A stretch of 64,000 bases of DNA from Symsagittifera roscoffensis. Lineage: Eukaryota > Xenacoelomorpha > Acoela > Convolutidae. A program made the position numbers and the translations under genes. The notes below the pieces were generated by a model. It did not search any database and had not been told where the DNA came from. It was given only the letters and a program-made list of their open reading frames with translations. Each line of letters begins with the position of its first letter. Position 1 is the first letter of the stretch. Location of the stretch: assembly GCF_963678635.1 (NCBI RefSeq), contig NC_087064.1, forward strand, positions 11,270,819 to 11,334,818, written 5' to 3'. Below, one piece after another: positions 10,480 to 20,469 of the stretch.

Positions 10480-10767
10480 ATAGTCAAAATGGCCGACCAA
10501 AACCGGGCCGAGTTCGAACAAGAGTTGGAGACTGTTATCGTGTTGTGCATGGAGATAAAAGTTGTGATGGAGTTCCAAGGCAATAACATTTTCTACCACG
10601 AAGAAGCAGTCGCCGAAACCCAAGAGGATGTTCGCGACACCGAGAAAGAAATCAGTGCGTTCTGTAATAAAATAATATCTGCTGCACTTGAAATTGTCAG
10701 TCAAAACTCAAAATCAATGGACATCATCAAGATTTTCGCCTCAGGAATCAAAAACGAGGAGGTGTAA
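10480..10767 (+). CDS. host gene terminal exon B: helical acidic C-terminus
   Basis: The exon starts after the acceptor at 10478-10479, in phase 0, and runs to TAA at 10765-10767 (95 codons). It begins IVKMADQNRAEFEQELETVI, then an amphipathic helix (KVVMEFQ), an acidic region (AETQEDVRDTEKE), a second helix (EISAFCNKIISAALEIVSQN) and a short tail. It looks like a coiled or bundled helix pair. No signal peptide, membrane span or named domain is visible. ATG at 10489 could be an internal start, but the splice reading fits better. Three broken copies share one 22-nt deletion (15497, 23699, 55316). Confidence 0.72.
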   Translation: MVKMADQNRAEFEQELETVIVLCMEIKVVMEFQGNNIFYHEEAVAETQEDVRDTEKEISAFCNKIISAALEIVSQNSKSMDIIKIFASGIKNEEV

Positions 10768-12895
10768 CAAATTTCTGCCATCCGGACACAGTCATCTAAA
10801 GACGTGATTACTAACTAACGTGGGAACAATTCAAACACAAGGCAGTTCAATGATTTGTATTATAGTTTTTATTGGGGATGGGAAAACTCTAGCTATCTGC
10901 AATACATTGTAGCAAGATTATGAAAAAAAGAAGATTTTTTTAAGCCAAAATCGTGTAGAGCAATCTTTAATTTTCATCCTTTTTCCGGAACTCAAGTTTA
11001 TTGGCTTTCTCTTGGTGGTCATGCAAAACATTCACAATTATTCATGTTCAGCTAGCAGCACCTTAGAAACACAAGTATCAAGTATGCTGCACTTAATATT
11101 CCGACTTTCGAAGTAATTGATCAAATATTTATGCTTAAGAGGAAGCTTGGGTCGACCTCCATACACATATATTATTTATAATAAAATTTTCATGCACTTT
11201 TCTATACATATGGAATTGTGTGAAGTAGTATGATACGTATTTTTGTTCAAATCGGGAAATTGAACCTTACACTCTTTTACCAGTCCAAACTGTGCACTGG
11301 ATAGGCGCACAGTTTGTTGTCTGTATGCTTGTGGTTTCCAGAGAAAAATCTTTAAGCATGTTCCAAAAAGGAAATAGATTACACTTACAAAATTTCCGTG
11401 AGCTCCGCGTCCTAATAAAAGTAACGCAAATTTTGTTGACACATTTGTTTTGTCGCTGATTCTGGAACGAGAGAATATGGCTAGCTGTTCTGTGTTCCGC
11501 AATTGTAAGTGGATTCCTCATTTTGGAAGTGGATTCTGCAAATGTAAGTGGAATCGCAAAAATTTTCAGCGAAATCCTTAAATGTAAGCGGAATTCCTAA
11601 ATTGTAATTGATTTTCGCTTTTTTGTTTTTTACGGAACATAATCAGTTGTTGCATGAGAAAAATAAAAAGGTAGAGCTGCCTATATTATTTAACAAAGCG
11701 GACTTTGAAATCGAGGACTTAACCATTAACAGTGGAAACCACGATGAAATCTTAAAACATTGGTTAGTTAAATCGGTGGATCGGTAGTTGTCAATTTTTA
11801 GAATTTGGGAAGTTTCTCAGCAAGCAATTTTTTCGGGATCACATTGGATACAATCAGCGAATGAAACCATTCTTTGGGATTAAAGTAGGCTCAGAGTGAT
11901 TTCTAATTATCAATTTTCAGGTGAGATGTTTAGGGGTGAGAGGTGGAATGAGATGAAACAGTTGGGACTGTAGGAATTGGCCGGCATTGAGATCGAAATG
12001 ACAGAAGTTGAGATTGAAGTTGGCTACCAGGCATGAAATACGATCGAGCCTGGCAGGAATTGAAGTCGAGCGTGGTAGGAATTGATATCGAAGTTGGGTG
12101 TAAGTTGGAGGCAGGAAATGAGATCGAATGTTTGGTATTTCAACTGGTAGCTCAATTTGTTGCATTGAGATCGAACTCACTAGTGACCACCTAATAAAAA
12201 AAAGGTTTAGTTTTAATTGCTACTTTATATGTGACAGGAATCCACAAACAAAATGCATAATTCACCTACAAGTTGTGGATTCGGCTTATAGTTTACAGTG
12301 TTTTAGCTAGTATTTTTTGAATTTTTCGAATTCCGCGAAAAATATGACTGTGGCTTGTTCCAAAATCCGGTTTGAAATCACAAAATGCACGTTTTGGCCT
12401 AGTAATGTATAAAATAAATAGAATTTCAACTCGCGAGGCTACATTTTGTAGCATTCAATAGTTTTTAGTTTTTTTGAGGGCGACAATTTGTTGCAAGCAG
12501 GATCGATTGTGAACACCCAATTACTCACAAGTTTATCGAATGGATGCCACTCGAGCATAGTGTAGAAAAAACGAACAAGCTAAACCATCTGATTGGAGCT
12601 ATTCCAATCTGTCTTTTAAAATTTTTTTAAATGATAGCTTCCCCGACCTAGGTCCAGACTTTGAAAACAGTGACATACTTTTTTCAATCCGGTTTGAGTT
12701 TGCAATAATGATTATTGCTAATCCAGTAAAAAGAAAATTTTGTTATTTCGTAGATCAAAGATTAAGAAATTTTTATTGATAATTTGGAAATGAACTATCG
12801 TTTAATTAACGCTGGATAGTGCTTAAATAAAAAAAGTCACTAGTTGATTGTTAATTTCATAGCTAATTTAATCATTTACAGAATATTAAAAAATG

Positions 12896-13230
12896 GACCA
12901 GTTCCGGACACCGATTCGGCATAATTAGTGAGCTTGAATCCAGATACTGGAAAAAAGAATGCCGATGATTCGGAAAAATTGCAAGACGATGACAATGTCG
13001 CAACTCCTCGAATCTGTGTCGACCCCAGTTGTCTCTTTTAACGGGAAAAGATACGGAAAAAGCTTGATTAATGATACTGGAAAAGCTTCTCAATGTTGAA
13101 GAGAAAAGCAGGTCCGGAAAAAACTAATAGGAAGTTAACCACTACTAAAAAACGGACTTTAAAAACATCATAAGAATTAAGTTCAGGATGAAATTGATAA
13201 GGTTTTTAGGATCTTTTAACTATTTCGACT
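12896..13230 (+). pseudogene. pseudo-copy of exon A plus intron (copy 1)
   Basis: The sequence accagttccggacaccgatt...gagcttgaatccagatactgg...gatgattcgg matches exon A from about 10013, with the Asp tract collapsed to gacgatgacaatg. The end of exon A is recognisable as ttgaagagaaaagcaggtcc, where the donor GT is followed by CC instead of GAGC. The intron body follows (catcataagaattaagttcaggatgaaattgataaggtttttaggatcttt). Several indels destroy the frame. Intron retention shows duplication at DNA level. Confidence 0.75.
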
Positions 13231-13648
13231 TTTTTGCGAAAAGGGGGGTTTTATTACTAGGCTCGAAATTTACATAGGCTTAACCATTGAACTATTTTTT
13301 CGTAGGGGTGGTAATAACTCGAAGGGTTCAATTGCTAATCTTCATCAATTCCAAACAGTGGAAAACTAAAACAGAAGCAGAAAAAAAACAAACAAAATTT
13401 TCCAGGGTTGCTTCTTCAGCGAAAACAGAAGAAAATGGCGAATTTAAGGTTTTTAAACAGCAAGACGAACTTAATTCTAAAAAAATATAGTTTTTGATTG
13501 AATATTCAAAAACAAACTGTGTATAATGAAATTTCTTACCTTTTTTCTTTAAAAAGCAATTATTTGAATGAATTTTATCGTCTGCTGTTTTTACACAATT
13601 CATACTAAATTGAGTTTAAGTTGCAAGGCAACAGTTTTTTGTACACAG

Positions 13649-13790
13649 AAGTTGTGATGGAGTTCCAAGCATTACGATGCCCAACTGTATATTCTGTGCA
13701 TCATTGTAAGCGGATTCCACAACAGGCCAAAATCAGATTTGTCGCGGAATCTGCAACATTGCTCTTTTTTTTGATATTCTTCGCTGTTTC
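13649..13790 (+). pseudogene. short fragment of exon B (copy 1)
   Basis: gaagttgtgatggagttccaagc (from 13649) matches the exon B segment at 10559-10580; after about 22 bases similarity stops and repeat sequence (attctgtgcatcattgtaagcgg) follows. It is a truncated exon remnant located, as expected, downstream of pseudo-exon A. The same remnant recurs at 53560. Confidence 0.55.
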
Positions 13791-13859
13791 TGATTCCACA
13801 AAATAATACATAAAAGACTATACCGCTCAAAGTCGCTCCAAAATTAGGCGAAATTGCGG

Positions 13860-14060
13860 AGTCCGCAACCGTGTTTGCGGAAACCAGTACAGTTTGTGGA
13901 ATCCACTAACAAATAATAAAACATGTGTATAATTAAATTGAGCTGCTCTTGCGGAATCCGCAACTGTAAGCGGAATCCGCAAATTGAAGGTGGACTCCGC
14001 AAATTGTAAAAAAAAATCGGTATTTTTTTTGCGGATTCCGTTTACATATACGTATATATG
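13860..14060. repeat. short interspersed repeats built on gcggaatccgcaa, with a hairpin
   Basis: The motif gcggaatccgcaa[a/c]tgtaagc is repeated in direct order, then appears inverted as ttttttgcggattccg at about 14030, so this stretch can fold back on itself. It is followed by tatacgtata, a perfect 10-bp palindrome. Related copies lie at 11500-11600, 22630-22740 and 53860-53970. This is the most repeated short motif of the array. Confidence 0.7.
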
Positions 14061-14639
14061 CAGTAGCGGTTAAAGTTATATCTTTTAATTACTAGATTAG
14101 GAACCAACTAGATCAGAATTTGGTATTGATGGTATCTCAAATACTGACCTTATTTGGCGAATTGTTGTGCGTAGTGTTTCTAAGCACTCTCAACCCAATG
14201 ACTCCAAATAAGGAATTATTCCATATTTATTCCGTATTATTCCAGTATTTGGGATTCCATCAATTCGTATACTGACCAGTATTTTGGAACGATGGAACCC
14301 CAATTACTGACCAAAATCGGCGATATGCTGTGCGTTCTACTTCTAAACACTCTCAAATGACTCCCAACAAGGAATGAACACAATTCGGTGTTGTGTTTCC
14401 GAAACTATAATCCCAAAATTTTTTGCTGTAATATGTATCCCAAATAATAAAAAAAGACATCCATCGATTTTGCTAATGAATATTTCAAGATTTGTTCACG
14501 GATTTCGCTGACAATGGCTAAGTCCTTCCTTTTAATTTCCGCATTCCGCTTTAATTAAGATAGAAATTCCACCTCCAGCATTTTGATTGTTTATATGCAA
14601 GTTCAGTAAAAAAACAAACTTCTGAATCCATTTACAGTT

Positions 14640-15600
14640 TGCGGAATCCATTTACAGTTGCGGAATCCAGAACAACTAGCTATATTTGCTTGTTGCAGAA
14701 TCTGCGACACAACAAATGTGAGGAAAACTCTTACATTATGGTTATTTGTACGCAGAGTCCACAGAAGTTTTGTAAGTTGAATCCACTTACATTTTGAAAC
14801 ATATTTAAAAATTAGTTTCTAGAAAATTCGAGCGCATATCCAGTGTACAGTTTGGGCTCGTAATGAGTCATTGAAGACAAAGTTTACATTATGTTTATTC
14901 GTACGCGGAGTCCACGGAAGTTTCGTAAGTGGAATCCACTTACATTTTGGATCAGGTTTAAAGATTAGTTTTTGGAAAGTTTGAGCGCATAAACAGTGCA
15001 CAATTTGGCCTCGTATTGAGGCAAGAACCTTTTCTACAACGAAGACGCGCTCGAAGACACACAAGAGAAATCAGTGCATTCTGTATTAAAATACACCTTT
15101 TTATCTTACCTTTTGGTATACTGATCTTCATTACAGTTGCGGAATCCAGAACAACTAGCTATATTCGCTTGTTGCAGAATCTGCGACACAACAAATGTGA
15201 GGAAAACTCTTAAATTATGGTTATTTGTACGCAGACTCCAAAGAAGTTTTGTAAGTTGAATCCACTTACATTTTGAAACATATTTAAAAATTAGTTTCTA
15301 GAAAATTCGAGCGCATATCCAGTGTACAGTTTGGCCACGTAATGAGGCATTGAGGACAAAGTTTACATTATGTTTATTCGTACGCGGAGTCCACGGAATT
15401 TCCGTAAGTGGAATCCACTTACATTTTGGAACAGGTTTAAAGATAAATTTTTGGAAAGTTTGAGCGCATAACCAGTGCACAATTTGGCCTCTTATTGAGG
15501 CAAGAACATTTTCTACAACGAAGACGCGCTCTAAGACACACAAGAGAAATCAGTGCATTCTGTAATAAAATAAAATCTGCTGCGTTTGCTATTGTCAGTC
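14640..15600. repeat. local tandem duplication, 479-bp period
   Basis: The segments beginning gttgcggaatccagaacaac at about 14657 and 15136 run in parallel at a 479-bp offset and each ends in a pseudo-exon B. Other units contain this segment once (23340-23862), so the duplication is private to unit 1. Confidence 0.8.
15018..15100 (+). pseudogene. pseudo-exon B, shortest copy
   Basis: aggcaagaaccttttctacaacgaagacgcgctcgaagacacac matches exon B at 10578-10622 with the shared 22-nt deletion just after (acaagag|aaatcagtgc). It ends abruptly at about 15100, where the 479-bp duplication joins. Confidence 0.65.
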
Positions 15601-15665
15601 AAAACTCAAAATCAATGGACTTGAACACGTTTTTAACAGAAATCATAAACAAAGATATTTATCAA
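15497..15665 (+). pseudogene. pseudo-exon B (unit 1 main copy)
   Basis: This matches exon B from its ggcaataacattttctacc segment to about the stop codon. A 22-nt deletion between caagag and aaatcagtgc shifts the frame and brings a TAA within a few codons. Beyond this the copy stays recognisable (attgtcagtcaaaactcaaaatcaatggac). The following 300 bp is a diverged copy of the gene's 3' flank. Confidence 0.75.
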
Positions 15666-16769
15666 TTTTCTTCTTTTAATTGGAGGCATCTATAAATTCG
15701 GTTGCTGAAAAGCGTACGAACAATTCAAACAGAAAAGAGTTGGAGGATTTGTATAGTAATTTCTATTGCAGATGAGAAAACTCGGGCTCTCTGCAAAAGT
15801 TGCAGCATAATTTGAAAACAAAAACTTAATTTTGTACCAAAAGTAATTTAAGCAAGCTTTGAAGTGTCGTAATTTTCCGGAGCCCAAAGTTTTTGGCTTA
15901 CTCTCGGTGGTCAAGCATAACATTAAGCTCGTTCAGCTACCCAGCTCGAGGTGCTCGACTTATATTTCGTCTTTGAAAGTCAGACAAGTGCAGTTTTACG
16001 CCTGAAATTCCGCGCAAGAGCAGCAATTTTAAGTCAAGCACAAAGTCGAAACATACGCAATTACGGTCGAGATGCTAGAAACACACCCCATTTTGATCAT
16101 GAAGTTGAAACAAAAGCTAGAAATTAGAAATAACACATTGGGATAGATTTGAACTTGGTCAAAATTTACCAAAAATATATCCTAAAAACGTCTTTTTAAC
16201 CTGTTTTTTTTTCAAGAAATTGTCTGCGGCGCTGAATTTTTCGCCGAAACAGAGACTTTTTCACTGTTTTGGTAAGAGTGGGGAAAAACTTGACAAATTT
16301 TCAAAAATTTCAATCAAAAAAATCCTTGATTCACCCCCTTCCAATGATAAGTTTTTTTTGAATTTTATTAAACTCTCAATATAACAATATAATAGAAAAT
16401 TAACGCTTGAAACTGAATGCGGGCAATATGTGAATTTGTAAGAAAAAAATCTTCTTTGCTGTTTTCTCTGGCAAGAAATTGAAATTCAAGCTGAAAAAAT
16501 TAACAATGTTGCAGTAGATATTGCACGAAAAGAAACTACGTCAGTGCAAACTTAGTTTGGAAACTTAGTTTGGGATTCAGTTTGAATATCAGTGACAACA
16601 GGGGCAGATCTAGAATTTTCTCGAGGGGAGGGGATTTTCAAAAAAAATTGAGTTTTGTTGACTTCTTTTTTATATTAAGGTGACGTAAGGAATTTTCCAG
16701 CTCCTCTAAAACACTAAAATGACTCTGTTTCGGCCAAAATTTCTGCGCCACAGGCAACGTTTTAAATCA

Positions 16770-18511
16770 AAAACGAATAGGTGTAACAAATTTCTGCCAT
16801 CCTGACACAGGCATCTAAAGATGTGATTACTAACTAACGTGGGAACAATTCAAACACAAGGCAGTTCAATGATTTGTGTTGTAGGTTTTAATGGGGATGG
16901 GAAAACTCTAGCTATCTGCAATACATTGTAGCAAGATTATGAAAAAAAGAAGATTTTTTTAACCCAAAATTGTGTAGAGCAATCTTTAATTTTCATCCAT
17001 TTTTTCAGAAATCAAGTTTATGGGCTTTCTCTTGGAGGTCATGCAAAACATTTACAATTATTGATGTTCAGTTAGCAGCACCTTAGAAACACAAGTTTCA
17101 AGTACGCTGCACTTAATATTCCGACTTTCGAAGTAGTTGATCAAATAATTATGCTTAAGAGGAAACTTGGGTTGACCTCCATACGCATATATTATTTGTC
17201 ATAGAAATTTCATGCAATTTTCTTTACATACGGAATTGTGTGAAGTAGTATGATTGTTCAAATCGGGATATCGAACCTTACAATCTTTTACCAGTCCAAA
17301 CTGTGCACTGGATAGGCGCACAGTTTGTTGTCTGTATGTTTGTGGTTTCCAGAGAAAAATCTCTAAGCATGTTCCAAAAAGGAAAAAGATTACACTTACA
17401 GAGCTTCCGTGAGCTGCGCGTCCAAATAAAAGTAACGCAAATTTTGTTGGCACATTTGTTTTGTCGCTGATTCCGGAACGAGAGAATATGGCTAGCTGTT
17501 CTGGTCTCCGCAATTGTAAGATTTTCGCTTTTTTGTTTATTACGGTACATAATCAGTTGTTGCATGTAAAAAATTAAAAGGTAGAGCTGCCTATGTTATC
17601 TAACAAAGCGGACTTTGAAATCGAGGACTTAACCATTAACAGTGGAAACCACGATGAAATTTTAAGACATTGGTTAGTTATATCGATGGATCGATAGATT
17701 ACACTTTTTAGAATTTGGGAAGTTTCTCAGCAAGAAATTTTTCGGGATCTTTTTGGAAACAATCAGCGAATGAAAGCATTCTTTGGGATTAAAGAAGGCT
17801 CAGAATGATTTCTAATTATCAATTTTTAGGTGAGATGTTTAGGGGTGAAAGGTGGATTGAGATGAAGTAGTTGGGACTGTAGGAATTGGCCGGCGTTGAA
17901 TTCGAAATGACAGAAGTTGAGATTGAAGTTGGGTACCAGGCATGAAATGCGATCGAGCCTGGCAGGAATTGAAGTCGAGCGTGGTAAGAATTGATATCGA
18001 AGTTGGGTGTAAGTTGGAGGCAGGTAAAGAGATGGAACGTTTGTTATTTCAGCTGGTAGCTCCATTTGTTGCATTGAGATCGAACTCACTAGTGACCACC
18101 TAATAAAAAACGGTTTAATTTGAATTGCTACTTTATATGCGACAGGAATCCACAAACAAAATGCATAATTCACTTACAAGTTTAGGAGTCGGCTTGTAGT
18201 TTACAGTGTTTTAGCTAGTGTTTTTTGAATTTTTCGAATTCCGCGAAAAATATGACTGTGGCTTGTTCCAAAATCCGGTTTTAAATCACAAAATGCACGT
18301 TTCGTTTTGGCCTAGTAATGTATAAAATAAATAGAATTTCAACTCGCGAGGCTACATTTTGTAGCATTCGATAGTTTTTAGTTTTTTTGAGGGCGACAAT
18401 TTGTTCCAAGCAGGATCGATTGTGAATACCCGATTACTCAGAAGCTTATCGAATTGATGCCATTCGAGCATTGTGTCGAAAAAACAAACAAGCTAAAATA
18501 TCTGATTGGAG
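16770..18511. repeat. macrosatellite unit 2, left part
   Basis: This is a copy of 10757-12598, beginning with the gene's 3' flank (aggtgtaacaaatttctgcc) and stopping at gattggag, where the retroelement LTR is inserted. Two small deletions relative to unit 1 are visible (17235-17250 and 17515-17525). No gene is present. Confidence 0.85.
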
Positions 18512-18515
18512 CTTT

Positions 18516-18925
18516 TGAGTTAGGACCGATGTGGTTAACTTGTAGAGTAATTTCGGATAGGGTACACCGTCTGCTCGTCACGCTATCTTATTTTCGGCCG
18601 GATAGATTCGTGCAACTTCTTAGTCTAATACCGATCCTAATCTTACTCTTATATCTACTAGTCTCAGGGTGTTTAACTAGTCTCTGCTAGGCTCAATAGA
18701 TCTAGAGTATACTGGCTTATTGCAACTGCTGAAGTTCTCTTCGAGAGGTAACTAATTTCTAAGTTAAAATCAAATCTCTCTGGTGCTGAAATTACAAGTA
18801 ATTTCAGCACTTACAAATAAGTGGGTTGTTAGTTGGATGGATTATGATTGGTTAATCTTAAATATTTTAGAGTGGTAAAATATCTAATTTATCCAAAAAT
18901 AAAATGTAGTTTAGATCAGGTTCCA
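18516..18925 (-). repeat. LTR copy 1 (410 bp)
   Basis: It starts TGAGTTAGGACC and ends GATCAGGTTCCA on the + strand, giving TG...CA termini. It is the same length as the other three copies. In its right half it shares variants with the LTR at 52083 (aactaatttctaag, ggtgctgaaatt, aggttcca), not with those at 26730 and 29315. Confidence 0.9.
18783..18810. promoter_or_regulatory. perfect 13-bp-arm palindrome inside the LTR
   Basis: GTGCTGAAATTAC, spacer AA, GTAATTTCAGCAC. It is perfect here and at 52350-52377; the copies in the LTRs at 26730 and 29315 carry one mismatch (gtgcggaa). It is a candidate protein-binding or RNA-hairpin element of the LTR; its function is inference. Confidence 0.6.
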
Positions 18926-20469
18926 CCCATCCGGGGTTTACAGAGTTTTTTAGAACTATCTTTCTTCTCTGCAATTTGAAGGATGGATGATGAACGTTGG
19001 TATTTGGCAAACATCATTTTCTTATCCGGTTCCTCTTGAAGAAGAACGTTCCAGGACGCTGGAATTAGGGACAGGAAATTATTAATTTGTCATTCGACAA
19101 CGACTGTGATCCCCAATGAAATCAATCCAATTTCAAAATGGTTTGCTATGTCAGGTTTTTCTGTAATAGTAGAGAACTGTTTAGTGTACAGCCTCGTCTG
19201 GGATAGGCCTGAAGATCGTGTGTGGAAGGGATGCCTTGTAACTCGGATCTGTACGTGTACTTGATCATCGAGGTGGTCATTGTTCTAGTTCAATGAAGTC
19301 CTTATCTGCGAAGTCAAGTCGTACTCTAAATCCTTTGAGTCGTGATCGTGGACGGTATGTCGGTTGTGTTTAGCCATTCTTTTGTTCGAATTTGATGGGA
19401 TCATCTAGTCTTTGGATGTTTGTCTTTGTTGTTGTGTATGATCTATATACTGCAAAGTATGATTTACAATTTATAAAATTATGTTAATTAGGTTTTTTAA
19501 TCGTGAATTTAGTTAGTCGTTTTCACAAAAGCGTTTTGTTTTAGTTCGGTTATTTTGTAGAGTTACTCACCCTTGAGTACCTCTTATTAAAAATAGAAAT
19601 GTGGTCACAAAGCGTGGATGTAGCGCGGTGGGTTAGGCCGGCTATAGAGCATGCACAGGACGTCCTCTCTGGTGGGTTAGTGGTGCTGTTATGTGATGCC
19701 GTTTTATGTTGGGTTTATGTTGGTCTTTCTTATTTTACTTTGGTTGGGTCCTTTTTTCAAAAATCAAATTGTTTTTGGTTTGGGTTTGTCTTTCGACTTT
19801 TTTGTGTTTTATTATTTCTTTGTTAGACTTTATAGTCTTCAAAAGAATAAATTATCCAGTTTTAAACTGGGTTAATCCGGTTTGTGTACGGTTGGGTTTT
19901 CTTTTCTTAGGCATGCTGTAAATTTATGATTTGTGGTGTTTAGTAAGCTGCGTTGGTTAGTTTGGTTTAGTGTATAGTTCCTTTCCAACCGGGTTAAAGG
20001 AAAGTTTGAAACTTGTTATCGTGTGTTAGAGTGGTTGATAGTAAAAGCTTGAAACTTAAAATCATTGATTAAACAATTCTTCGTGGGCGAGCTGTGCGAG
20101 TTTGGATAGAAATCTTGTGCGAATGAATAAAAATATTGAAAAGGTTAGTACTGCTTTCTCATTTTATCAATTTATTGCATAGAATTTGAATTTTACGGCG
20201 TTTTGGGGGAATTAAAATTATAAATTTTCATCGTAACTAAGTTTACTGCTTCATGGGGAAATAATTTATAAATAACATTACTACTTTTGGTATGATTTTT
20301 ACTACATTATTTAGTGCAAGAAATTAATAATTTTTAAGATAACTTAACAAGTTTGTATTTTTATTTTTCTTTTCTGTTTTGTAGATGATTGTGGTGTGAA
20401 GACTAAAAGCATAAATCAAACATTGATAGAAAATGATTAGTAAAATTTATAAGTTAAAAGTATTTAAAA
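18926..20469. other. 3' untranslated region of the element (copy 1)
   Basis: This lies between the 3' LTR and the end of the minus-strand tail ORF. It reads + strand ccatccggggtttacagag next to the LTR; on the element's strand this gives ggatggg directly before TGGAACC, a weak polypurine tract. A hydrophobic + strand frame at 19599-19921 is not credible (Phe/Leu/Val from T-rich DNA). Confidence 0.6.

Larger units (their letters stand above)
10768..16769. repeat. macrosatellite unit 1 (about 6 kb), derived from the host gene and its 3' flank
   Basis: The 3' flank of the gene (gtgtaacaaatttctgcc..., gtgggaacaattcaaacac...) starts here and recurs at about 16770, 24985 and 27570. The interval between the first two is about 6.0 kb. 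Within the unit: 3' flank (10768-12600), pseudo-exon A with intron (12896-13230), exon-B fragment (13649), short gcggaatccgc repeats (13860-14060), and two pseudo-exon-B copies (15018, 15497) followed by a diverged copy of the same 3' flank (15660-15950). No intact gene is present inside; the short open frames shared between units are shadows of repeat conservation. Confidence 0.85.

Noticed and set aside
13860-14060. Regularly spaced short repeats as a CRISPR array
   Set aside because: Motif lengths and spacings are irregular, spacers are themselves repetitive, and the genome is eukaryotic.
14819-15543. 81-codon minus-strand ORF repeated at 14819, 15298, 23500 and 54839
   Set aside because: It is a shadow of pseudo-exon B and its flank on the opposite strand; the true homology to the gene is on the + strand.
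19599-19921. Overlapping hydrophobic + strand ORFs in the element's 3' untranslated region
   Set aside because: They are Phe/Leu/Val/Cys runs from T-rich DNA, broken in the second copy by deletion, and antisense to the element.
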